Shown here piece by piece: positions 9,798 to 19,560 of a stretch of DNA of 22,768 nucleotides (its first letter is position 1; every line of letters starts with the position of its first letter). Below the pieces are notes generated by a model. The model was not told the DNA's origin. It ran no database searches and saw nothing but the letters and a program-made list of their open reading frames with translations. The stretch is taken from positions 1 to 22,768 of the forward strand of contig JBNGIO010006164.1 of the NCBI GenBank assembly GCA_049999805.1, given 5' to 3'. The stretch is from Folioceros fuciformis. Lineage: Eukaryota > Anthocerotophyta > Anthocerotopsida > Anthocerotales. Position numbers and translations under genes: made by a program.

Positions 9798-10481
9798 AGC
9801 TACTTAATTTCAACCATTGTCTTACTTAACCTGAGATTTAGGATCAGATTTGTCATCTAGGTTTTCGTAGGTATAAAATTAAAATTATTTTTTAATTAGA
9901 GATTTGTGAGTAGTTGTTCATCGACCGCAATTCGCAGAAGGAAGCTAATTGTAATTTATACACGAGAACTAAGAAGATAAAAAAGATATGCAATAGTGAA
10001 TAAGATATGGATAAATTAAAGATTTTATTATATAATATAATATAATCTATGTTTCACATGGGGAAGAAAATAACCCTAGCTGGCTATCTGAACCTTAAAG
10101 TCTATTGGAAGATTGCCATCCCTGAAATCTTTGGGGCTATATAGATAAGGAGTTTTCAAGGTTTATTAAAGTGTATCCATTGCTTTTGCTTTGTAAAGAG
10201 CATTGGCTAATGCGGTTTTTGGAACAATAACAAGTGTAGGTCTAGTCTTGAGAACAATACTAATTGAAGGTCAAGCCTAAGTGAAGGTCAAGCAGCTTCT
10301 TCAACACTAGAAGTAGATAGGTTTTTCTGCATTCTGGCATTTGGGGAGCAATAAATAGTTTTGAGCATTATGTTTAAAGAACCTAGTACCCTTTTGGGCA
10401 AGTTTCAACTTCCTAGGTCCTTAAGGGAGCAGAGAGGAATGCATCGGCCAAGATTCACAAATACACCCTTCTACAAGCTAC
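9798..10481. other. AT-rich spacer downstream of the bromodomain gene; no gene seen
   Basis: After the TGA the sequence turns AT-rich, with TATTATATAATATAATATAA near 10026-10045 and several AATAAA-like words that could serve 3'-end formation of the upstream gene. I find no exon-like frame, tRNA or rRNA signature. Confidence 0.5.
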
Positions 10482-10571
10482 GCATATTTTTATCCCCTTT
10501 GCCACTCAGTGGATCCACAGGGCAATGCATATTTTTATCCCCTTTGCCACTCAGTGGATCCACAGGGCAAT
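10482..10571. repeat. 45-bp perfect tandem duplication
   Basis: Two adjacent copies, 10482-10526 and 10527-10571, of a unit beginning GCATATTTTTATCCCCTTTG. A short third start (GCACAGGGCA) follows. The unit is 15 codons long, so a plus-strand frame repeats LSPLPLSGSTGQC, but no gene context supports translation. Confidence 0.92.
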
Positions 10572-10794
10572 GCACAGGGCATTTTCTAAGTTATTGAAGA
10601 CTTGAGCCAAGGCAGTTTTATAACAAGAAAAATGGGCTTGGTCTTCCTCTTTCCTTTGTATTGTAGCGTTCTTTCGGGCTCTTTCGGTAGAGGGAATTCT
10701 ATTGCACTGCACCTAGCATTGGGTAATATTATGTGCAAAACAATGACAATGGTAGGCAACGTTAACGAATCTGTAGGCAACATTAACGAATCTA

Positions 10795-11230
10795 GTGGTA
10801 GATAGGCCTTTCCTCCTTCAGAGGACCCTGATATCTTAGTGGTCGATAGGCCTCTCCTCTTCAGGACCATGATATCTTAGTGGTAGATAGGCCTTTCCTC
10901 CTTCAGGACCATGATATCTTAGTGGTAGATAGGCCTCTCCTCCTCCAGGACCATGATATCTTAGTGGTAGATAAGCCTTTCCTCCTTCAGGACCATGATA
11001 TCTTAATGGTATAGGGTCCTTTCCTCCTTCAAGACCATGATATCTTACTGGTAGATAGGCCTTTCCTCGTTCAGGACCATGATATCTTAGTGGTAGATAG
11101 GCCTTTCCTCCTTCAAGACCATGATATCTTAGTGGTAGATAGGCCTTTNNNNNNNNNNCCTTTCCTCCTTCAAGACCATGATATCTTAGTGGTAGATAGG
11201 CCTTTTCTCCTTAAGACTGTGATATCTTAG
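10795..11230. repeat. 42-bp minisatellite with embedded assembly gap
   Basis: The unit beginning GATAGGCCTTTCCTCCTTCA and ending CATGATATCTTAGTGGTA recurs at 10801, 10845, 10886, 10928, 10970, (11012, degenerate), 11054, 11096, 11138 and, after the gap, 11195. The interior spacing is exactly 42 bp. Each full unit carries the palindromes AGGCCT and GATATC. 42 bp equals 14 codons, and one plus and one minus frame are nearly stop-free, but the outer units shift frame and one internal copy has TAG. I call it non-coding. True copy number is unknown because of the gap. Confidence 0.95.
11149..11158. other. Assembly gap of 10 N
   Basis: Ten N bases fall inside the 42-bp minisatellite. A round-number gap in a tandem array normally marks unresolved copies, so the physical array may be longer than shown. 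Confidence 0.97.
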
Positions 11231-11586
11231 GTGCTAATGGTGGCTATTAGATTATGTGGCTTTAGGGGCCTAGTCCCATTAGCCTTTGGCCCTGTTGGGG
11301 TTGTAGTACATAAATTTTTATTATTGAAAATAACGTTATTAATTACAATAACCATCAGAGGTATGTAGTTGCATCCTACTCCAGCACCCACGCATTATGC
11401 CATATGGATGTATGTATGCATATTATTATTACGTACCAAGTGAGCTGGGCTTCATGTAGGTTGATTTGCGTATGAAATGTACAGTATGCGACTCAATTGA
11501 CACGTACATACCGCGTAATAGCTGAGCTTGGTATCCAAGCCTGCGTCTGCGTGCGAGGCCGAAGTTGGGTTGGATCCAGGGCAAGG

Positions 11587-13198
11587 ATGGGCGATCAGGA
11601 GGCGCAGGGCGACGAGTACGAGCGCAAGGCAGAAAAGAAGCTCAAGGGCTGGGGGCTCTTCGGCAACAAGTACGACGAGGCTGCTGAGCTGCTGGAGAAG
11701 GCCGCAAACTCGTACAAGCTCGGGAAAGCCTGTCTGTCTGTCTCCTCCCTTTCCCTTTCCTCCGTCTCTCTGCATTTCGCTGAAAAACCCTAAATTTACA
11801 CTCACGGTCTCGCAGGGGACAAGGCTGCCGCGGCCTACGTCAAGCTCGCCGGCTGCCATCTTAAGGTCAGCCAGTGGCCTCCCTCGGTTTGCGAAGCTGA
11901 TCGAGATTTCCTGCTGCATGCTGGTTCGGCCCAAGCAGTCGTGTGCTGAATGAAGGTGTGTGTGAGTTGTTGAAACAGGCGGAAAGCAAGCATGAAGCGG
12001 CTTCGGCGTATGTTGACGCTGCCAATTGTTATAAGAAAACGCAGCCAAAAGGTGTGTAGCTTGTGTGCTGTAAACGCGGCTGCGATATTTTATGGAATCG
12101 GGTGTTCCGACTGTGCCTGATGATGATGTGCACGAGTTCATGGAGTGCAGAAGCCGTGAGGATGTTGAACATTGCCATCACTTATTTCCTGGAGTCTGGC
12201 AGGCTGCAGCTAGCCGCCAAATACTACAAGGTACGATATCTTTTCGTTGGAAAACGTTTTTCGAAGAAGGAGGAGATGGTGTTTGTTGGTGAAATAGAGC
12301 CGTGGTCTTATCTCTTGCCGGCAGGATATCGGGGAGCTTTTTGAGAAAGATGATGATTTAGCAAATGCTATAGACAACTTCGACAAAGCAGCTGAACTCT
12401 ATCAAGGGGAGGAGGTGAACACTTCCAGCAATCAATGCAAGCTTAAAGTGGCACAACTTGCCGCTCAGTTAGAAGAGTGAGTTACCAGGTCTTGGAATGG
12501 ATGGAAAGCTGGTAAAATAGGTCTGTGCTTTTATGCGGCGTGACCTCCTCTCTGTTGCATCTTGTCACAGTTATCCAAGGGCAGTCGAGATATTTGAACT
12601 TGTGGGAAGGCAGTCGTTGGACAGCAATTTGCTGAAGTACAGTGTCAAGGGTTATTTTCTCAATGCTGGCCTATGCCACACGGCTGGCTGCGATGCCATT
12701 GCTATACAGAACGCGGTGGAGAAGTACAAAGTAAAGTCACGCTAGTTTTTTCTTTGGTCTGCGTTTCGTCCTGTCATCGGGAAATTATGACTCACAATGT
12801 CATCCGATCCCCGTCCATTGTGCAGGCGTGGGACCCCAGCTTTGAGCCAACCCGCGAATGCAAATTCTTAGTAGTGAGTTACCTGACAGAGCCTTGCGCA
12901 ACTCCATTACTGGATTGTGAGTGGCAGTATTTCATTTTGTCTGAGCATGTTGCAGGATCTAGCCGCGAGTATTGTCGAAGAGGATGTGGGAAAATTTACA
13001 GACGTTGTGAAAGAATTTGATTCCATGACCCGTTTGGTAAGTTGCTTACGAATTCCTGGAGCTGAGTGAAATTTGAACTCTTCAGGTTGAATTATGACCT
13101 CGAATGCCTGTCCGCAGGATCAATGGAAAACCACTCTTCTTCTCCGTGGAAAAAATGCTCTGAAAGCCAAGGAAGATGAGGAAGATGACCTTACGTGA
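11587..13198 (+). CDS. Alpha-SNAP (soluble NSF attachment protein)
   Basis: Nine exons: 11587-11731, 11816-11865, 11979-12051, 12151-12230, 12325-12476, 12571-12730, 12826-12870, 12956-13036, 13118-13198 (TGA); 288 aa, the usual family length. Recognisable blocks rebuilt across junctions: [20 protein letters not shown] near the N-terminus, [19 protein letters not shown] across intron 1, [47 protein letters not shown], and the acidic end EDEEDDLT. The fold is a twisted array of TPR-like helical hairpins. Alpha-SNAP binds assembled SNARE bundles on membranes and recruits NSF; the penultimate leucine near the C-terminus is needed to stimulate NSF ATPase in animals and is present here. It is the first of three genes on the same strand; the next starts 502 bp downstream. 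No oddity seen. Confidence 0.96.
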
Positions 13199-13700
13199 GG
13201 CAGGACCGGGCGAGCTTTCCTCGGCAGCTCTCTTCGCTGACAGGTCCAGGGAGAACGTATCGTTTTGATCTGGTATTGTACTCCGGGAAACCAGTTGGTT
13301 GGTGCCCACAGGTTGGGTAGGAGCGAGTTGTTTGAAATCCTCTTATTATGATGTTGTGGGTACTCTGTGCTATAATTCCGGCGAAGTGCTCGACTCTGGT
13401 GTGTTAGACAGATACATACATGGACCGCCTAGTGAAAATAGGAAATTACAGTATGTAGCGAAGGAGCCTTTTACACTTCCTTTGTAATTTTTCGAGATTG
13501 GATGAAGGTCATTTGTCTCTTTGCCTCATGACAATCTCGCGGGCGTTCCCCTCAAGTCCTGACATTTCGTTCTGCAGCGCCGGGGCGGGTACCGATGACC
13601 TGACACGCACTGCGACGAAGCATTAATTTTCACAAGCCTGAACTGTGTGTTGTCCCAACGCATTTCATAATTCTCATCCAGCTCTGAATGTGCTCTGGCT

Positions 13701-15974
13701 ATGGAGTCCTTCCTTCTGCCGCTGTCCGGACCGCTCGAGGTTTGCGGAGGGAAAGGAGGTGGACCAGCTGCTTGCGCGCGGATTGTGCGCTTGCCTCTTC
13801 TCCCCGCTCGAAGATCTAGCTTCGGAGTGAGGAAGAATCTCCCTGCGCCGGCACTGGTTTCGTTGGGACTTCGAAACGGGCGGAGCAATGTTACGGCTGT
13901 CGCGAGGCAAAATGCTGCAAGACGCCTGGACAAGGAATCGGAAGCCAGTGATCTGCAGCGTTTCATCAGCGAGGGCCCTCTGTTGAGCAAGCTAGGCGCC
14001 TCTGCAAACAGTGTGCGGGAGAACATTGAAAAGTGGCGTGAACTTGGGGAGACGCTTGCACGGCATTTAGGATTTCATGAACTGCTGTCGGAGACGGAGA
14101 GGGTGCGGATCTATCATTACTACATTCCCGTCTTCTTGTGGTGTAAGGAGCAGCTGTCTCTGCATCGGGCCCGGTGGCCTGCTGGAAGCTCAATCCCTCC
14201 TTTAGTGGTGAGAATTCTTTTCTTGGCGAGTGCTTTCCGAGCTATCTTTTGCGTTTGCGCTGGCCAATGGTATGGAATTTGAAATTTAGCTGCAGATCGT
14301 CATAGAGCGACTAGTAGCTGACGTGTTGTCTACAGCTTGATGTGAAAACTCCGTCGTCGTTCTGCAGATAGGAATAAGCGCACCTCAAGGTTGTGGCAAG
14401 ACGACAATTGTGGATTCGTTGGAGTATCTTTTCAACGTCTCTGGCAGGTAGGTGGACTGCTGCTTGCTTGAGATGAAGTAGGCTGGTATCTTGTTTGTGC
14501 TTGATTTGTTGTCGTTGTTTTGCTTTCGTGCAGCGGTGCTGCTGCCATATCCATTGACGACTTCTACCTGACAGCGGCCGATCAGGTTCTTCTCAGTCCG
14601 GTAGTCGTTAGTCAACTTAGAAGTCTAGCTTTCTGTGCCTCGTTGTGACTCAGGTTCTGCTGCGTCAAACCCTGTGCAGGCGAAGCTCTCAACGCAGTAT
14701 AATGGCAACAAGCTTTTGGAGGTAGGGTTCTGAAAATGTTTGTGTGGTAGTCCGTTCTGGATGCTTGTTGTGTGGAAGATCCAGATCGCAGTGATGAGTT
14801 AGACATGGCATTCAATGAGTTGTGAATGGGCCAGCTTCGGGGTAATGCAGGGAGCCATGAGTTGGACCTGGGCACCGAAACCTTGAATGCCCTGCACAAT
14901 CTCACAGGCAAAGGTGACTTGTCATCATGGAATCGACCTTTGCTGTGTCAAAAGAGACCTTACATACTTACTCTGAGCATTATTTCCCTCATTTTGCAGG
15001 CACCAAAGTGAAGTGTCCTCGCTATGATAAGGTATACAATATATTGTGTTGGCTCTTCTGTCTTGATCGTCTTCCACCTTAGATCAGACTCCTTTTCACC
15101 CTGCACAATTTGTTGTAATTTTCTTTTTCTGCCTGCAGTCTGCTTTCCAAGGGAGGGGCGACAGAGCGGACCCGTCAGCCTGGCCAGAGGTGGAGGGGCC
15201 CCTTGCGGTATTTCTCCATGCTTTGTTCTGCGATGTGAGGTCTCAAGCGATGGAAGGTTGCCATGCTACTGCGTTTTAGAAATACTGTTATTTTCTTTTA
15301 CAGGTTGTCTTGTTTGAGGGATGGATGCTGGGATTTGAACCGAGAGACGAAGCCACAGTTACTGCTGTAGATCCTCAGGTCAGGCTCGGCTGTTCAGTCC
15401 GGGATCAATTTCGTGTACTTGGTCGTTGCATATCATAAGTGTTTCCCAATTACGTCTAACATGCTGCGTCTTGGACTTCGCAGCTTGCAGTTGTAAATAG
15501 GCTCCTTGCTTCGTATCAACAGGCATGGCACCGGTTCATAGATTCCTGGATCATCGTGCAAATACAGGATCCTTCGTGGGTCTACGAGTGGCGGCTAGAG
15601 GTGAGTAGCGTGGGGAAGACCCGAGTCTTACCACCTCATCATACCTTGTTGCTTTCTTTTACTGACAGGACCTCATTTGGATTGCTCCACAGGCTGAAAT
15701 TGCTATGCGAGCCGGGGGGAAGCCTGGAATGACAGATGCGGAGGTACGTTCCAGAACCTTTGATTTCAGGGACGATGAAAGTGAAACAACCTGCGGTGTT
15801 GCCTCATTTGCCGACTGTATCGTGCGTGACATGTAGGTGGAGGACTTCGTGTCCCGATACATGCCTGCATACAAGGCATACCTGCCTCATCTCTATAGCC
15901 AGGGACCATCTGGAGCAAAACCTGAGCACACCCTCAAGTTCGAAATCAACCAAGCCCGTAATCCTATTGGATGA
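13701..15974 (+). CDS. GLYK: D-glycerate 3-kinase, plastid-targeted
   Basis: Eleven exons: 13701-14207, 14368-14447, 14534-14585, 14680-14721, 14835-14913, 15000-15031, 15139-15207, 15304-15378, 15484-15600, 15693-15743, 15837-15974 (TGA); 413 aa. It phosphorylates D-glycerate to 3-phosphoglycerate, the last step of the photorespiratory C2 cycle, in the chloroplast stroma. The first about 75 residues are basic and Ala/Arg-rich without acidic clusters, as expected for a transit peptide. The kinase core shows the P-loop APQGCGKTT (174-182), SIDDFYL (202-208), RGNAGSHELDL (229-239), GRGDRA, LFEGWMLGF, IQDPSWVYEWRL and RYMPAYKAYLPHLY, all typical of plant glycerate kinases. Several exons are tiny (32, 42, 51 and 52 nt) yet all phases agree. 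Its stop codon is only 224 bp before the ATCase start. Confidence 0.96.
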
Positions 15975-16198
15975 GCTTGAGCTTTGAAGACAGCAATCTT
16001 CAGAGGCTCAATTGTACATGAGACAACCCCCGACACTGCAGCAGTTGTTTTTAGCTTCATTGTTACCCGTTTAGACGTTTAGGCAACATTCTCGGTAATG
16101 TTTATCATCTCATTCTTTCTATGCTCAGAGTTTATATGCTCCTGTATAAGTTAGTAGCTAGCCTAAGGGTTTAAGCGTTGCCCGCATTCCAGGCAGCC

Positions 16199-17791
16199 AT
16201 GGCGCTCCTAGCTGCAGCTTCGCGAACGGTGGCCTCGGGGGCTCTACGTGCTGCCTTCTTCGAGCAGCAAGGTAGCAGCTGCTCCAGCAGCAGCAGTAGC
16301 TTCGGCGGCGGCGGCTGCAGCTGCAACACGGCGGCGTGGGACAGGACGCGGTGGAGGCGGGCTTGCAGCGTGTCGCCCGCTGTGCTTTCTCCCCTGGATG
16401 TCTCCGCTCGCAGGAAGGCAGCCTTCCCGCTGCGCGACATCCTGGAGGCGCAGCAGTTTGATCGGGCGCTGATGGAGGAAATATTCGAGGTAGCTCAGGC
16501 AATGGAGGACGTGGACAAATTCTCTCCTGACGCCCAGCAACTAAAGGGTTTCCTCATGGCCACCCTGTTCTACGAACCTTCCACTCGCACACGGCTGTCT
16601 TTCGAATCCGCCATGAAGCGCCTGGGCGGCGAGGTGCTCACCACAGAGAACGCTAGGGAATTCTCGTCCGCGGCGAAAGGAGAGACATTAGAAGGTGCGA
16701 ATTCCCCCAGTATTGCCCAGTATGTAATTCTTCGTCTCTTCCTCCTGATCCTAGTGCCATACATCCCGACTTCCGCTCATGCGGCCATGGATTTCGCCTC
16801 GGCGCTCTTAATCGACTGCTTGTCGCGTTTCACAGACACCATCAGGACCGTTGAAGGATATGCGGACATCATAGTTCTGCGGCACTTCGAGAGTGGGGCG
16901 GCGAAGCGGGCAGCCGAGGTTACTGGCATCCCGATCATCAATGCCGGGGACGGGCCAGGGCAGCATCCTACTCAGGTTGGCTTTTTCTTCGTTTGAGAAT
17001 TCAGTTCAGAGGGACGTTGAGGTGAGCAGTTTGTTTTTGTTTTTGTTTTTTGTGACTTGGTCTGCAGGCTCTCCTCGACGTGTACACCATCCAGCGCGAG
17101 ATTGGGCGTCTGGATGGTATCAAAGTTGGTCTGGTGGGGGATCTGGCCAATGGCCGGACTGTTCGCTCTCTCGCATACCTGCTCGCCAAATATAAAAACG
17201 TGCGCATCTACTTCGTGGCGCCTGAGGTGGTTGAGATGAAGGTGAGACAGTCCCTTGGCTTTTATCTCTTGCCTCGCCTCGACTGCCTACGGGATATCGA
17301 CTGAATTCGGGCTACGTACAGGATGACATCAAGGACTATCTCACTTCCAAAGGGATTCAGTGGGAGGAGTCGGCTGATTTGATGCAAGTGGCCTCAGAGT
17401 GCGATGTTATCTACCAAACCCGGATTCAACGGGAGCGTTTTGGGGACATTGAACTTTACAACAAGGCGAGGGGGAAGTATATCGTGAATCGGAATGTGAT
17501 GGGAGTTCTGCCTAAGCATGCTGTGGTTTTGCATCCACTGCCCCGCCTGGACGAGGTGCTTGTCCTGCTTTTGTTTTGTAATTTTTTTTCTGTTACAGAT
17601 AACGCGTACGCTTTTTCGTTCGCTTTTGTTCGCAAATTTTCGTTTCTACAGATGCTGCTAATGCTTTCCACTTTTCGTTCATTCAGATCACTGTCGATGT
17701 GGATTCGGATCCTAGAGCAGCATACTTCAGACAAGCCAAGAACGGACTGTTTATTCGGATGGCTTTGTTGAAACTTTTACTAGATCAATAA
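16199..17791 (+). CDS. PYRB: Aspartate carbamoyltransferase, plastid-targeted
   Basis: Five exons: 16199-16694, 16836-16975, 17068-17241, 17322-17555, 17687-17791 (TAA); 382 aa. ATCase joins carbamoyl phosphate and L-aspartate, the first committed step of pyrimidine synthesis, as a homotrimer in plant plastids. Residues 1 to about 72 form a transit peptide with poly-Ser and poly-Gly runs (about 27-40). The catalytic core is complete: carbamoyl-phosphate motif STRTR (128-132), HPTQ (209-212), [37 protein letters not shown] (341-345) and [14 protein letters not shown] at the end. Single-chain form, not the fused animal CAD. The ATG at 16199 is the first in frame. Intron 1 is 141 nt and free of in-frame stops. 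The last codons and stop are copied by the 70-bp downstream duplication. Confidence 0.96.
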
Positions 17792-17917
17792 CACAGGATT
17801 CACGTCCTTTTTTGGTTCTTCTGTGCTTATCTCCAGCCCCGGGCTGGTACTAGATCAATAACACAGGATTCACGTCCTTTTTTTGTTCTTCTGTGCTCAT
17901 CTCCAGCCCCGGGCTGG
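17778..17917. repeat. 70-bp direct duplication across the ATCase stop codon
   Basis: Copies at 17778-17847 and 17848-17917 begin TACTAGATCAATAACACAGG and differ at only a couple of positions. The first contains the final codons (L-D-Q-stop) of ATCase; the second repeats them as 3' UTR. Each unit ends with CCAGCCC-C-GGGCTGG, a 7-bp stem with a one-base loop. Confidence 0.93.
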
Positions 17918-19150
17918 TACAAGACGGCCTTCTCAGTTAGCCGACTTTTGGGGCTATTCCCAACCCTTATTTGGGTGGAAAGAATTTTCCGTCTCGATTT
18001 CATGCTACTTATTCGCTAGTAATTACAAAAAATGATATTACAACTTATTCAAGGTGCAACTATTGGACCCAAACAATACCAATCTTACAGCGTCCAGCTC
18101 CACAAATTAGATTTCCGGTGAACTACTTCAGAACATTGCACATGGAGGGTGAGAAGACGTCGAACCCGAAAAATATCGGACAAGGAACTTAGACAACATT
18201 CCGAACGACAACCTCCGTAAGAGCACCCGAGTCCAGTTTCATGCCTCCACGATCATCTCGACGTAGTGCGACGAAGTACACCACAATATCAATGGTTAGA
18301 ACTTAAGAAAGGCAAGAAAAGACCCAAAGCCTGTTACATTGTACATTTCCAAGACTCCTCACCCAGGACTCACCTTTCAGTTGTAGATTTGTCACTTACC
18401 TTCCGACCTCAGACCTGAGTACTCTGGACTGGACAGCTGAAGCCTGTAAGACTGTATCCAAACGAACAAGACACAGGAAACCAGAGCCACATATTTCAAA
18501 ACCATAGCTGACAAATGCAAGATTTACAAAGAAAGCAGGAAACATTTCAGGCTATGCTATCTCACTTCTCCACCTGGAACCACGGACTTCTTGCACTTTT
18601 TAGTTTGTGAATAGGATAACACAATCTCGAGAAGAAGTTTTAAGAAAAAAAAGTAAGCATGGGGATTTCTAGTGCCTTGGAAACAAAATGATGCAGACAG
18701 ATGACGAGCATATCCAACAAAGTTCTAAGCTGTACATTCCCAGAACCCTGATCCACAAACTACTGAGGAAGCTTGAGTGGGACCGAGAGAGAGAGAGAGA
18801 GCTAGACAAAAATCGTCATTGCAATATTACAAGCCTAGATTGCAATGTCCTAGAGTCCAATTAAGGGTCAACAAAACAAACCGGCCCAGACTAGGCAACA
18901 TGATCACTGCAAGTTTAATTTCGCACTGGCTCTGGCTGGAATTATCTGGGTCAGAGCAGTGACATTGCTATTTGGGCAGTGCATCTACAATGGCCGTCCT
19001 GCTGCCACATAAATAGTCTGAGTTCCAAGTCTAACCCATGTCTTCGAGAGCAGAAGGCCTGAAGAGTAAGGAATAATGAAGCTTCTGTCACTCCCCCCTT
19101 GGCAGCGTGAGAGGGTTAAACCAAAGAAGAACACACATGAGGCTTCAATA
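17918..19150. other. Convergent spacer; no gene seen
   Basis: Between the 3' ends of ATCase (plus) and the KH gene (minus) I find no exon-like frame or RNA gene. There is a short GA dinucleotide run at 18785-18801. Part of this stretch is presumably 3' UTR of both neighbours. Confidence 0.55.
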
Positions 19151-19291
19151 ATTCCTCAAAAGAGGGAGCCGGTCCACCTATAACTCAAGCTTGGGAAGGA
19201 TGGGCTTCGACGGCTCGGGTCTTCAAATCCATCAGTAAGTGGCTGAGGCTGCGGCATAGGGTGATCTGGCTCCAGGCTTCTTGTATCGCGG

Positions 19292-19548
19292 CTGTTTTAG
19301 GAAAGGAGGAAGGAAGAGGCACAAGGTAAACCCAGCGTATCAGAATGGCCCTGCAGTGACTTTTATGAGCAGGCTTGGTGAAAATCAATTGAGACAAGGA
19401 AACTGGAGCGACAAACGTGCTGGCTCTCACCAACCAGACCCATCGTCTGCAACATAGGTTCTGTACCCAAGGCAATAATCAAAAAGCAGGAACCAGCCAG
19501 GAAATCAGAACTAAAGGTGCAGCTAGGCCTGTCAGCAGAAAGCTTTAC
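19292..19548 (-). other. Candidate 3'-UTR intron of the KH gene
   Basis: Twelve bases after the TGA, the transcript strand reads GTGCAG/GTAAAGC (donor at 19548). A pyrimidine-containing stretch then leads to CTAAAACAG (acceptor ending at 19292). The 257-nt interval has ordinary intron ends but no coding on either side, so frame offers no check. The exon junction would lie close to the stop codon, within the distance usually tolerated by nonsense-mediated decay. Confidence 0.3.
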
Positions 19549-19560
19549 CTGCACCACTTA

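Noticed and set aside
11452-12141. 229-aa minus-strand open frame
   Set aside because: Antisense to alpha-SNAP exons 1-3, whose splice phases and conserved residues establish the plus strand as coding.
13526-14026. 166-aa minus-strand open frame
   Set aside because: Antisense to the glycerate kinase transit-peptide exon; an effect of high GC content.
17971-18192. 73-aa plus-strand open frame in the convergent spacer
   Set aside because: No domain, no splice partners, composition like the surrounding spacer.
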